From positions 62,001 to 126,000 of the forward strand of contig JAHHHM010000003.1 of NCBI GenBank assembly GCA_019359355.1: a stretch of DNA of 64,000 nucleotides. Direction: 5' to 3'. Position numbers and translations under genes: made by a program. The first letter of the stretch is position 1. Each line of letters begins with the position of its first letter. The DNA comes from Microcoleus vaginatus WJT46-NPBG5. Lineage in GTDB: Bacteria; Cyanobacteriota; Cyanobacteriia; Cyanobacteriales; Oscillatoriaceae. The notes under the pieces are model-generated. The model saw only the letters and a program-made list of their open reading frames with translations. It was not told the DNA's origin and did no database searches. This document shows, piece after piece, positions 53,579 to 62,381 of this stretch.

Positions 53579-54658
53579 TTGAACAAGCGTCCTTACACGG
53601 TTGTATTGATTGTGCCCACCGGCATTGGGGCGGCAATTGGCGGGTATGCCGGCGATGCGTTGCCGGTAGCCAGAGCAATGTCGCAAATTTGTGATCGCTT
53701 GATCACTCATCCCAACGTGCTTAACGGCGCTCAATTGTACTGGCCTTGTGAGAACGCTTTTTATGTAGAAGGCTACGGACTTGACAAATTTGCCGCAGGA
53801 TGCTGGGGTTTACGACCCGTCCATCAAAACCGGGTGGGTTTAATTCTCGATCAAGGCATTGAACCAGAGTTGCGGTTGCGACATTTGCAAGCGGCAGACG
53901 CCACCAGAGCGACTTTGGGGCTGAATTTAACCGATTATGTGGTGACGGATGCCCCTTTAGAAGTGGAATTGCGAACTTCGGCTGCCGGTGCGAGTTGGGG
54001 CACGATTGGCAATCCAGGCAGTTTGTTACGGGCGGCTGAGGTGCTGATTTCCCAAGCCAGGGCTGATGCAATTGCCGTGGTGGCAAGGTTTCCCGATGAT
54101 CCAGAAAGTGAAGCTTTACAACAATACCGTCATGGTGCCGGCGTTGATCCCCTTGCCGGCGCGGAAGCGGTGATCAGTCATCTCGTGGTGCGAACCTTTC
54201 AAATTCCCTGCGCCCACGCGCCGGCACTCTCCCCCCTGCCCCTCGATCAGCACCTATCCCCCCGTTCTGCTGCGGAGGAGTTGGGTTATACATTCCTTCC
54301 CTGCGTTTTGGTTGGCCTGAGTCGCGCTCCTCAATTTGTCACTACAAAGTTAGGTCATTGTCTAGCAACAGATATTTGGGCGGATGAAGTTGATGCTGTA
54401 GTGATCCCGGCAACGGCTGCCGGTGGCAGTGCGGTGATGAGTTTAAGTCGGCTTCCCAAGACACAAATTATTGCGGTTAGCGAAAATACTACGACGATGC
54501 AAGTTTCTCCAGAACAGTTGGGAATGAAAGCAGTGCGGGTTAATTCTTATTTAGAAGCGCTGGGTGTCATCGTTGCCGATCGTGCCGGTGTGAGTACGGC
54601 AGCACTCAGCCCAACAATCTCACCGTTAAATTGCCTAGAATGCAGAGACAGGGGTTAG
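53579..54658 (+). CDS. DUF3326 family protein
   Basis: 359 residues starting with TTG at 53579, 9 bases after the small gene. The sequence VLIVPTGIGAAIGGYAGDA and NAFYVEGYGLDKFAAG, plus RVGLILDQGIEPELRLRHLQ, match the DUF3326 family common in cyanobacteria and plants; biochemical role is unknown. It has Gly-rich loops (GASWGTIGNPGSLLRAAE; ATAAGGSAVMSL) that could bind a nucleotide or cofactor. Position after a ferredoxin hints at redox metabolism (inference). Confidence 0.85.
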   Translation: MNKRPYTVVLIVPTGIGAAIGGYAGDALPVARAMSQICDRLITHPNVLNGAQLYWPCENAFYVEGYGLDKFAAGCWGLRPVHQNRVGLILDQGIEPELRLRHLQAADATRATLGLNLTDYVVTDAPLEVELRTSAAGASWGTIGNPGSLLRAAEVLISQARADAIAVVARFPDDPESEALQQYRHGAGVDPLAGAEAVISHLVVRTFQIPCAHAPALSPLPLDQHLSPRSAAEELGYTFLPCVLVGLSRAPQFVTTKLGHCLATDIWADEVDAVVIPATAAGGSAVMSLSRLPKTQIIAVSENTTTMQVSPEQLGMKAVRVNSYLEALGVIVADRAGVSTAALSPTISPLNCLECRDRG

Positions 54659-54745
54659 TGGGAACGTGTGAAAGCAAAGGTCAAAGAAAAAATTTCCCTT
54701 TCTCGCTTCGCCCTAACGATACTCTTCACCTTTTATCTGTAACCT

Positions 54746-55342
54746 GTGACTGAACCACTTCCCAAGCAGCCAGACATTGAACCCCTCTCACGTATCGAAA
54801 TTTTAGGTTACATGGGGGTAACAGCCGTTCTATTACTGGTGCTCGCTAAGCTTTGGCAGCATTTTCGAGGCATTTCCCTGCTTCCTCTCAGTTGGGCCGG
54901 CATGGCGTTACCTTGGGGATTGGCGGTTGGTGTGGGGATTTCTGTTACGAGTTCCATCATTTATCGCCTTTGGCCGGCATATCGGCAAAGTGCAAATTAT
55001 TACTTAGCTTTAATCCTCAAACCTTTGCAGTGGCCAGATTTGATTTGGCTGGGACTGTTGCCGGCTTTAAGTGAAGAACTTTTATTTCGCGGCGTGATGT
55101 TATCGGATTTGGGATTAAATACCGTTGGGCTAGTGGTTTCTAGCGTATTTTTCGGCATTTTGCATTTCAGTGGCCCTCAGCATTGGCCTTATGTTGTTTG
55201 GGCAACCGTTGTCGGGCTGATACTCGGATATAGCGCTTTAGCCACCGGCAATTTGTTGGTGCCTATTGTGGCTCATGTCTTTACAAATTTAGCATCCGGT
55301 TGCCTTTGGAAATTAGGCCGGTTCAGTGGGGACAGCCGCTGA
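54746..55342 (+). CDS. CPBP-family intramembrane metalloprotease
   Basis: 198 residues from GTG at 54746. About six membrane helices. The CPBP/CaaX motif 1 is LSEELLFRGVML (Glu-Glu and Arg); motif 2 is FGILHFSG (His); motif 3 is PIVAHVFTNLASG (His, Asn). These residues coordinate zinc and act in proteolysis of membrane or prenylated proteins. The gene follows DUF3326 by about 87 bases. Target unknown. Confidence 0.9.
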   Translation: MTEPLPKQPDIEPLSRIEILGYMGVTAVLLLVLAKLWQHFRGISLLPLSWAGMALPWGLAVGVGISVTSSIIYRLWPAYRQSANYYLALILKPLQWPDLIWLGLLPALSEELLFRGVMLSDLGLNTVGLVVSSVFFGILHFSGPQHWPYVVWATVVGLILGYSALATGNLLVPIVAHVFTNLASGCLWKLGRFSGDSR

Positions 55343-56569
55343 TAAGTTCTTAACGTTCAACACTGTGCGAAGTCGGACTGCGTTTGTTTAGCCCCGATGT
55401 CCAATCGTCAGGGCTTACTCTTCTGTAAATTTGCCTTAACAAACCTACGGATACTAATAATTCTACACACCTTATAAAAGTAAAAACTGTAACGTACAAA
55501 ACACTTAATTCATATTTAAAGTTTCTGTAAAGAAATTCGGATAATACATAAAGTTTTTGTAAATCTTCAAAAAAACAATAGTCTTGCTGCTAGCAACCGT
55601 GCTATCTATGTAACAACTTAAAGAACTTTGTTCAGAGAAAGGATTTCATTTTTTTCAGTTAGTTTGCTTGAGGTTTACAGAAGACTAAAACTTAAGCAAT
55701 TTTTAAGGAGAATCAAATAACTAGCTTTTCATGATTCACTCAACAGAAGTAGCAATCACTCTTTCTAAAGCTAGGATTCATTGGTTTCAGGCACGATAAA
55801 ATTTGAGACATCAAGGCAAAAAGTTCCTAGCTATTAAGCAGCGCTATTTGAACGTTCAGCAATAGCAGTTTCACCAGCAGCAGAGGGTTTCAAGACTTTT
55901 TGGGATGAGCCTTTCGCTGTAGATTTTGATTGCCAAGTCTACTGGTAATCGTCGCATTGCTGTAGCGCTGAATAAAATATGTTGGCATTCCCCGCCGGCA
56001 AAGTTTATCTCCCATCAGGGCACTACATTGCGATGGCGCAGATCTGAAACAATTACCATATTTAATTAAGTCTAGTCAAGATCAATTTAGGATCACAGGC
56101 AAATTGATCTTGCGCTAGCTAGGTAGATTCCAGCAAAATGCGATAGAAGTTGTCTAGCTAAATAAGTTTTTTAAGCTAGATAAATTCTTCACAGAAGCTT
56201 TTAATGAAACCTTACCCAATAACCATGTAATACCCAAAGAATCTCATCAGAATATCAAAGCCCACAGCAAGCCTATACAATTTAGAGAAAGCATTGACCA
56301 TGAATACTTCCTTCCATCTTTTGTTTACTGATAAAGTGCGTTTGCTACTTAAGCAACAATATCCAAAAAGCCGTTCGCCTAAAACAGATGCAACATTGGC
56401 ATCAGGGCTATTTCACAATTCATCATTTAAAACTTTTCAATTTAGAATCAAAAAAGCTGGGATAAGTTAAATCAAAACTTGCTAAGTAGCTCAAATCAGG
56501 AAAAAATTAGAAATTTGCTGACACGCGGCAACAAGCTCCCGTGGAGATAAATTGAGAAACATTGAAATT
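55343..56569. other. 1.2 kb intergenic region, no supported gene
   Basis: Largest gap of the window. It is AT-rich; a possible short frame starts at about 56300 (MNTSFHLLFTDKV..., about 56 codons to TAA near 56470) but lacks a convincing ribosome site, and a 22-codon frame starts near 55731. No terminator, repeat or RNA was identified. The end probably carries the promoter for the SMR-UbiA-HAD-GT39 operon. Confidence 0.45.
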
Positions 56570-56938
56570 ATGAAGGGATTTGCAGTGAATTCAACTTGGG
56601 TTGCATGGGCTTTGGTGTTAGCTGCCGGCGTTAACACTTGTATTGCTAATTTATTGCTCAAGCGCTCAAGAATTGAGGCGATTGATTCTAGTTTCTTCTC
56701 GTTGATTCTATCCCCTTGGATGATTAGTGCTTTGGTATTTTTCGGGGTCAACGTGGTGTTATTTACCAAAGCCTTAGACAAGTTACCTGTTTCAGCTGCA
56801 TATCCTGTATTAGCCGGCTTGGGATTTAGTTTACTTGCAATTACCAGCAACTGGTTTTTTGGAGAACGCTTAGGCTTAAACCAATGGATAGGCATCGGAC
56901 TGATTTTAAGTGGACTTATTATTATGTCACGCTCATGA
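56570..56938 (+). CDS. SMR-type small multidrug-resistance-like transporter/flippase
   Basis: 122 residues from ATG at 56570 (TTG at 56552 with GGAG six bases upstream also possible). Four membrane helices: WALVLAAGVNTCIANLLLK, ISALVFFGVNVVLFTKAL, YPVLAGLGFSLLAITSNWFF and WIGIGLILSGLIIM. Compared with EmrE, the membrane Glu needed for drug/proton exchange is replaced (LAAGVNT in place of LAEVIGT), as in ArnE/ArnF-type lipid flippases. Its stop overlaps the next gene (ATGA). Likely flips a polyprenyl-phosphate sugar (inference from context). Confidence 0.82.
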   Translation: MKGFAVNSTWVAWALVLAAGVNTCIANLLLKRSRIEAIDSSFFSLILSPWMISALVFFGVNVVLFTKALDKLPVSAAYPVLAGLGFSLLAITSNWFFGERLGLNQWIGIGLILSGLIIMSRS

Positions 56939-57912
56939 TCAAACACCTTTTCAAACTACTGCGCCCACATCAATGGACGAAGAACCTCTTCTGTCTAGCC
57001 GGCTTATTTTTTAGCGGTAAATTCTTAGAACCGGCAGCTATTGCTGAAGCTTTCTTGGCAGTTGCCATGTTTTCTTTCATGGCTTCAGTCGTGTACATTT
57101 TTAACGATATTCAGGATGTAGAACGTGATCGTGAACATCCAAAAAAGCGATATCGCCCGATTGCCAGTGGCAAAATCAGTGTAAAGGCAGCTACTGCGAT
57201 TGCCCTGTTTCTAATTGTTGTTGCCTTGCTAATTGCTTATAGCTTGGGAATGCCGGTGTTGGTGTGTCTTGTACTTTATGCCGGTATTAACATTTCCTAT
57301 TCGCTAAAACTAAAGCATTTGGCTTTATTTGATGTCAATTGCATAGCTTTAGGTTTTGTATTGCGACTTTTAGCCGGCGTTTATGCAATTGAGGTGATTC
57401 CCACAGGATGGATTACCCTTTGCACATTTTTCTTGGCGCTATTTCTAGGGTTTGCCAAAAGACGTTCTGAACTTTTAGGACTTCTCAGTAATAAAATGAC
57501 TCAGGATTTTTTGGATCGTCAGGAATCTGAAAGTATTGAGATAGCCAAACCTGTGTCTGAACTGTTTTACTTACAGCTATTCTATCAGCGAGGTCAAGCC
57601 AATCCTCAACGTCCGGTTTTGTCACAGTACACCCTACCCTTTCTTGATTCTTTGCTTAACAGCACTGCAACGATGACAGTCATGTGCTACGCCCTGTTTA
57701 CTGCAATTTCTGGCAAAAATCCTTCCCTGGTAATTACAGTGCCCATCGTGCATTATGCTGTCATGCACTACAAACATCTTGTCATGGTACGAGAAGGCGG
57801 CGAAGAACCGGATCGAATTTTGATTAAAGATGCCCGAATCAAATTAAGCATTTTAATTTGGTTGATTTCCTACTTCCTAATCATCTACAGTAACGTTAAT
57901 TTATTTGCATAG
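56935..57912 (+). CDS. UbiA-type 5-phosphoribosyl-1-polyprenyl-phosphate synthase
   Basis: 325 residues from ATG at 56935. About nine membrane helices of the UbiA fold. The first Asp-rich site is NDIQDVERDREHPKKRYRP, very close (from memory) to the mycobacterial decaprenyl-phosphate phosphoribosyltransferase motif NDVxDxExDRxHPxKRxRPIA. The second site lies around FAKRRSELLGLL, and the C-terminal EEPDRILIKDARI matches the family tail. It would join phosphoribose from PRPP to polyprenyl phosphate. ATGA overlap with the SMR gene, and a 9-base gap to the HAD gene, show an operon. Confidence 0.85.
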   Translation: MIKHLFKLLRPHQWTKNLFCLAGLFFSGKFLEPAAIAEAFLAVAMFSFMASVVYIFNDIQDVERDREHPKKRYRPIASGKISVKAATAIALFLIVVALLIAYSLGMPVLVCLVLYAGINISYSLKLKHLALFDVNCIALGFVLRLLAGVYAIEVIPTGWITLCTFFLALFLGFAKRRSELLGLLSNKMTQDFLDRQESESIEIAKPVSELFYLQLFYQRGQANPQRPVLSQYTLPFLDSLLNSTATMTVMCYALFTAISGKNPSLVITVPIVHYAVMHYKHLVMVREGGEEPDRILIKDARIKLSILIWLISYFLIIYSNVNLFA

Positions 57913-57921
57913 TAGATTGAA

Positions 57922-58569
57922 ATGGAAGTCGCAGACATTTCTTTGCCAACACAAAACCGCCCGATTGTCGCCGTGTTTGATTTTGACGGCACGCTGACCA
58001 AAAAAGATTCTTTCCTGCCATTTCTGTGCGGGGCAGTCGGTCAATTTCGATATTTGCTAGGGTTGTTAGTTTTGTTACCTTGGTTGATGGGATTAGCTCT
58101 AAAAATTATTCCCAATGGCAGAGTTAAAGAAGCTTTCTTGACTCACTTTCTAGGCGGCTGGTCTGAAGAAAAATTGCAGCGAGTGGCAGAACGATTTGCT
58201 GTTCAAAAGATTCCAAAAATGCTGCGTCCTGAAGCCCTACGCCGGCTGGAATGGCATCAAGCACAAGGACATAAGCTAGTTGTACTTAGTGCTTCCCCAG
58301 AAGCTTATTTAGTGCCTTGGGCGCAAACAATTAGTGTTGATATGGTGATTGCCTCTCGCCTGGAAGTTCAAACCGGCCTGTTAACGGGACGCCTTTTAGG
58401 CAAAAATTGCTATGGCCAAGAAAAAGTTGAGCGACTGAAAGCAGGACTTGGAAATTTAAGCGATTACTGTCTCTACGCTTACGGTGATAGTGCCGGAGAT
58501 CTGCAACTTTTAGCAATCGCAGACTATCCCTACTACCGGAATTTTGGAGATACAAAAATAGCGCGATAA
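57922..58569 (+). CDS. HAD-IB phosphatase (phosphoribosyl-polyprenyl-phosphate phosphatase candidate)
   Basis: 215 residues. HAD motif I FDFDGTLTKKDS, motif II SASPE, motif III Lys in GQEKVERL, motif IV GDSAGDLQLL. It resembles phosphoserine-phosphatase/CicA-type proteins with a small helical cap. By context (directly after the UbiA gene, like the mycobacterial pair Rv3806c-Rv3807c) it probably removes the 5-phosphate from polyprenyl phosphoribose. Alternatively it is a general HAD phosphatase. One hydrophobic stretch near residue 40-55 (LLVLLPWLMGLALKII) may be membrane-associated. Confidence 0.85.
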   Translation: MEVADISLPTQNRPIVAVFDFDGTLTKKDSFLPFLCGAVGQFRYLLGLLVLLPWLMGLALKIIPNGRVKEAFLTHFLGGWSEEKLQRVAERFAVQKIPKMLRPEALRRLEWHQAQGHKLVVLSASPEAYLVPWAQTISVDMVIASRLEVQTGLLTGRLLGKNCYGQEKVERLKAGLGNLSDYCLYAYGDSAGDLQLLAIADYPYYRNFGDTKIAR

Positions 58570-58706
58570 AATTTCCTGCCGGCGTTCAAAGCCTCGCAAT
58601 TTTTAACGATTGCCGTCTGAAATTTTCATCACATTTCTAAACTCTTAACTGTTTCATAACCTTTTGAGAAAAACTCAAACCAACCAACCCTCTTACGGTG
58701 AATGCC

Positions 58707-59978
58707 ATGCACTTTTCTAATAAAAGCCAGATAGCTAACCAAGAAATCTCTCAAAAATTTACACGTTTAAGCCCTGAGCTTTGGATCATACTTATTGCAG
58801 GATTAGTGCGTATACTATGGGCAATCGCCGTACCCGTAGTTCCCGTTTCAGATAGCTACGCTTATGATACCTTTGCCCAAAACCTTGCAACTGGACAGGG
58901 ATATGGATGGAATAGCACATCCCTCACTGCTTATTGGCCGGTGGGTACCTCATTTATTTACTCTGTATTTTACCGAATTTTTGGTCACACTTACGCCCCC
59001 ATCATTGTTTTTAATGGGCTACTAGCAGCCGTAATAATTGCAATTTCAATGCGCTTAGCAAAAATTTGGTTTAATCGCCGTATCGCCTTAATAACAGGTT
59101 TATTAATCGCTATATGGCCAAGCCAAGTTCAGTTTACAACGGTGCTGAATAGCGAATTAATTTTTACAGCTTTAGTATTAATTGCACTCATCATTTGGCT
59201 AAATGAGCCTACCAACTTATGGGTAAGAAGTGTATTAGTTGGAGTCGTGCTAGCCGCAGCTTGTTATGTGCGACCCACTGCCTTATTAATTCCTATCTTA
59301 CTTTTATTCTTTCGATGGGTAAAAACACGACAGCTATTTAAAAGCTTGAAGGCTATTCTGATTGTATTTGTCTTAATGGCTGTGCTGATTGCACCTTGGT
59401 CAATTCGTAATACGCGAGTCTTTGGACAATTTGTTACAATTTCGACAAATGGAGGCGCTAATTTTTGGATGGGAAATAATCCCAAATCTACAGGGGGCTA
59501 TATGCCGTTACCTCCTGAAACAAAAGAGATGAATGAAGCGCAGCGAGATAAATATTTAAAATCAATAGCAACCACTCATGTCAAAGAACAACCTCTGCTA
59601 TTTCTTCGTCGCACCATAACTCGGCTAATTGATACCCATAGCCGTGAAAGTATCGGAATTGGCTGGAATGAAAAAGGCTTAACTGCTCGTTATGGAAGCA
59701 GCATTTTATTGCCTCTAAAGATTATCAATCAAATCTATTGGTTGCTAGTTTTGGGGCTAGCCTTAACAGGAATCGTACTTTTATATCAACAGCATGGATG
59801 GATAGTGGTGGCTCATCCCGTCGTCGTTATCTGGGGGTATTTTGCAGCCATTCATGCCGTCATAGTTGCTCAGGATCGTTACCATTTTCCGAGTATCCCA
59901 ATGATTGGAATCTTGGCTGCATTTACACTGGCATATTGGTTTGATAGGAAACAAAAGTTGAAAAATAGCGAAAAATGA
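58707..59978 (+). CDS. GT39-type (PMT/ArnT-like) glycosyltransferase
   Basis: 423 residues from ATG at 58707 (GTG at 58698 possible). Many membrane helices (about ten to twelve) with an acidic first periplasmic loop (PVSDSYAYDTFAQNLA), the place of the catalytic Asp in GT-C enzymes, and TGQGYGWNSTSLTAYWPVG. These enzymes transfer a sugar from a polyprenyl phosphate to proteins, lipids or glycans outside the membrane. It is 137 bases after the HAD gene, in the same direction. In this operon, it would use a polyprenyl-phosphate pentose; inference. Confidence 0.85.
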   Translation: MHFSNKSQIANQEISQKFTRLSPELWIILIAGLVRILWAIAVPVVPVSDSYAYDTFAQNLATGQGYGWNSTSLTAYWPVGTSFIYSVFYRIFGHTYAPIIVFNGLLAAVIIAISMRLAKIWFNRRIALITGLLIAIWPSQVQFTTVLNSELIFTALVLIALIIWLNEPTNLWVRSVLVGVVLAAACYVRPTALLIPILLLFFRWVKTRQLFKSLKAILIVFVLMAVLIAPWSIRNTRVFGQFVTISTNGGANFWMGNNPKSTGGYMPLPPETKEMNEAQRDKYLKSIATTHVKEQPLLFLRRTITRLIDTHSRESIGIGWNEKGLTARYGSSILLPLKIINQIYWLLVLGLALTGIVLLYQQHGWIVVAHPVVVIWGYFAAIHAVIVAQDRYHFPSIPMIGILAAFTLAYWFDRKQKLKNSEK

Positions 59979-59994
59979 AAATTAAGTAGCGTTA

Positions 59995-60075
59995 CAGCGA
60001 ACAGTAAGGCTCCTAGCGATCACAGCTCCTCCCTTGGCTCTGCTTTAGAAAACTGGCTGTGACGCCTGTTCGCTG
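59995..60075. repeat. Nested inverted repeat between convergent GT39 and purN genes
   Basis: CAGCGAACAG (59995-60004) pairs with CTGTTCGCTG (60066-60075). Inside, GCGATCACAGC (near 60016) pairs with GCTGTGACGC (60056-60065) with one unpaired base. The fold is a long interrupted hairpin between convergent genes, fitting a bidirectional terminator or a palindromic mobile repeat. T run absent. Confidence 0.68.
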
Positions 60076-60101
60076 CAATTTTCTTAAACTAATGTTGAGC
60101 T

Positions 60102-60806
60102 TTAAAAATTCACTTCTCCTGCTCGTTGCGCGGCAGCGAGTGCAATAGCTTGGGGCAAAATTTTGTGTTCTTGAACTTGAATCCGCGCGTGCAAGGTTTC
60201 AGATGTATCATTTGGCAAAATCGGCACCACAGCTTGCATAATAATTGGCCCACTGTCTACCTCTAACCGCACAAAATGAACGGTACATCCTGCTATTTTC
60301 ACGCCGGCTTCAATTGCCTGTTCTACTCCTCGGATACCCGGAAAACTAGGCAATAAACTGGGGTGAATATTAATCATTCGGTCTGGAAAAGCATCCACTA
60401 AAACTTGAGTGACGACTCGCATCCAGCCGGCCATAATCACCCAATCCACATCATATTGCTGCAACGTCTCAACAATTTTGCTATCTAAATCTTCCCGTTG
60501 TTTATAATCCCGATGATTGAGGAGAATTGCGGGAATGCCAAACTTTTCGGCTCTTGCAATCACTTTAGCGCCGGGATTATTGTAAATCAAAACTTGAATT
60601 TTAGCGTTCAGTTTGCCATCAGCAATTGCTTGAGCAACAACTTCAAAATTTGTGCCACTCCCTGATGCCATCACTCCCAATTTTAACGGAGAGCCGGTGG
60701 GAGGATATTCTGCCATAAGATTAGGCGGAATAGCAGGAGAAATAAAGCTAGGAGTTGATTGTGCCTGATCGGTAGTCATGGGGAACGTGGCTGAAATTTC
60801 ATGCAA
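60102..60806 (-). CDS. purN: Phosphoribosylglycinamide formyltransferase
   Basis: 234 residues. The first 40 residues are a non-conserved extension; a later start at M10 or M22 is possible. Core: LGVMASGSGTNFEVV, IYNNPGAKV, DWVIMAGWMRV and NIHPSLLPSFPG (His and Asn for catalysis), CTVHFV and DSGPII. PurN moves a formyl group from 10-formyl-THF to GAR in purine synthesis. Stands alone; divergent from the gene at 60890. Confidence 0.97.
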   Translation of the reverse strand: MHEISATFPMTTDQAQSTPSFISPAIPPNLMAEYPPTGSPLKLGVMASGSGTNFEVVAQAIADGKLNAKIQVLIYNNPGAKVIARAEKFGIPAILLNHRDYKQREDLDSKIVETLQQYDVDWVIMAGWMRVVTQVLVDAFPDRMINIHPSLLPSFPGIRGVEQAIEAGVKIAGCTVHFVRLEVDSGPIIMQAVVPILPNDTSETLHARIQVQEHKILPQAIALAAAQRAGEVNF

Positions 60807-60889
60807 ATTAGATATTACCAGGGAGCGCTCAATAAAAGCGTGAGATAATCAAGAAAAATAACGCAATCTCAGATCAGGAAGTTGAGAGA

Positions 60890-61303
60890 ATGGGCGCAGT
60901 TCGGATTCAGGTGAAGCTAACAAATGCAATCGATGAAGCATTGGTAAGTCGGGGTTTGCTTGCGCCCGATCTACTGCGTGAGTGTGAAACACCTGCACTC
61001 GTGGATACAGGTGCATTATCTCTTGTAATTCCCGCCAAGATGGTGGAGCGGTTGGGCTTGCGAATTCGCGGGCAACGCATGGTACAGTACGCTGATGGAC
61101 GTGAGGAAATTGTGGGAGCCACAGAACCTATCATCATTGATTGTCAGGGGCGTCAGACTGTAGGGGAGGCACTGATAACAGGTGATGAGGTATTAATTGG
61201 GCAGGTTGTTTTAGAGCAATTAGATTTCTTAGTTGATTGTAAAAATCAGCGATTAATTCCAAACCCGGCAAATCCAAATTATCCAGTCGCGATGATTAAA
61301 TAA
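60890..61303 (+). CDS. Clan AA (retropepsin-like) aspartic protease
   Basis: 137 residues. The active-site DTGA (ALVDTGALSLVIP) and the following KMVERLGLR, plus GEALITGDEVLIGQVVLEQLDFLVD, fit the single-domain retropepsin-like proteins common in bacteria, including many cyanobacteria. These act as dimers. Only one Asp motif is seen, as expected. Starts about 83 bases from the divergent purN. Substrate unknown. A hairpin at 61339-61366 follows. Confidence 0.82.
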   Translation: MGAVRIQVKLTNAIDEALVSRGLLAPDLLRECETPALVDTGALSLVIPAKMVERLGLRIRGQRMVQYADGREEIVGATEPIIIDCQGRQTVGEALITGDEVLIGQVVLEQLDFLVDCKNQRLIPNPANPNYPVAMIK

Positions 61304-61338
61304 TAATATATTATTATTTAAAATTGATATACGTGTAA

Positions 61339-61366
61339 AAACTCCAGCCTTATTAAGCAGGAGTTT
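61339..61366. terminator. Hairpin between convergent genes (possible bidirectional terminator)
   Basis: AAACTCC (61339-61345) pairs with GGAGTTT (61360-61366), with an inner CTT/AAG and a three-base loop. Both sides are A/T rich, so it could end transcription of the protease gene (plus) and of the small gene at 61433-61651 (minus). Confidence 0.6.
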
Positions 61367-61432
61367 ATATTATTAACAATTTAAATTTTGCAGTCTTTAA
61401 AATACATTCAACAGACTTTTCTCTGCTAAAGT

Positions 61433-61651
61433 TTAACGCTTTTCAGTTCCTTGATTGCCACCACCTTCTACCAAAGGATCACTACTTCCTGATTCTTGTA
61501 CCGCAGTAGACTTTGCGTCAGTTTGACCTCCTGAACCTGTCTTACGCCGGCTTGCTTCAATGGGGGTTTGTTCGTCATCAGAAGCAGCCGATGTTTGTGC
61601 ATTCGATTGTTGTTCTTCTTCAGGAGACATTTGATTGTGCTGCTCAGACAT
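61433..61651 (-). CDS. Small hydrophilic low-complexity protein
   Basis: 72 residues, rich in Glu, Gln, Ser, Thr and Gly (SPEEEQQSNAQTSAASDDEQTP), with no hydrophobic core; probably disordered. A GGAG lies about 9 bases before the ATG. Frame choice rests on this ribosome site and on amino-acid bias; another frame (61468-61665) gives an implausible product. No family recognised. Confidence 0.55.
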   Translation of the reverse strand: MSEQHNQMSPEEEQQSNAQTSAASDDEQTPIEASRRKTGSGGQTDAKSTAVQESGSSDPLVEGGGNQGTEKR

Positions 61652-61850
61652 AAACCACGCTCCAATTATTATTTTGCCTTGGTATTATTCTAAGAAGCTG
61701 GGGAGCAGAAGTCGTCTTTCTAGAGGAAGTTATGCAATCCCTATTTCTCTATCTAAAGGATGATGAATTCGAGGCAAAAGCTAAAGTGTTTCTTGAGCTT
61801 AAGATTTAATTTTGCAATAAATCCTGATAAAAATTGCCTCGACACCTATC

Positions 61851-62363
61851 TTAAACTCCCTCATTTTGTACTTCTATGACACCGCGAAACATATTCATGC
61901 CACAAGTAAAGGCGTAATTTCCGGGTTGTTTCGGTGTAAATTCCACAGAAGTTACCCGATCAAGGGCTAAATCTTGAGCGATGTGGAAATCAGGTAACAC
62001 GACTTTTTCCAAACAACTACTGCGATCACGGCGCATAAAATTGAGCCGGACAAGTTTGCCGGCACTGACAATCACGCGAGCCGGTTCATAACCACCATCT
62101 ACAATAATTGTTAATTCCTGAACTCCTTGATTAGATTCAGCTTGCCGGCTTTTACTTTTACTGAAAACAAACCACCATAACTCCAAACCAATTAATCCTA
62201 AACCCCCCAACGTTACACCGGCTTTTGCGGCTAAAGGTTGCTCGATTTGTTGAAATTGAGCTGTTTGTTTGGGGTGCATTTCAGCAGCTTTAACTCCAGA
62301 TGCGACCGACAGTAAAAATCCAATGCCGGCAACACTACCCCAACTTATTTTTTGATTGAACAT
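61851..62363 (-). CDS. Membrane-anchored cupredoxin-domain protein
   Basis: 170 residues. Signal/anchor helix at the N-terminus (WGSVAGIGFLLSVASGVKA) and a second hydrophobic segment (VTLGGLGLIGLELWWFVF), then a cupredoxin domain (about 85-168): YEPARVIVSAGKLVRLNFMRRD and a Cu-ligand-like FTCGMNMFRGVIEV with Cys and Met residues. Starts just 18 bases after the end of the P-type ATPase gene (same strand), so both form a copper-handling operon. It could pass Cu(I) to or from the ATPase; inference. Confidence 0.88.
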   Translation of the reverse strand: MFNQKISWGSVAGIGFLLSVASGVKAAEMHPKQTAQFQQIEQPLAAKAGVTLGGLGLIGLELWWFVFSKSKSRQAESNQGVQELTIIVDGGYEPARVIVSAGKLVRLNFMRRDRSSCLEKVVLPDFHIAQDLALDRVTSVEFTPKQPGNYAFTCGMNMFRGVIEVQNEGV

Positions 62364-62381
62364 TCTCCAAACTCCTGCCGA

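Noticed and set aside
61468-61665. Alternative frame over the small hydrophilic protein
   Set aside because: The other frame (61433-61651) has a ribosome site and a more even composition; only one is likely to be real.
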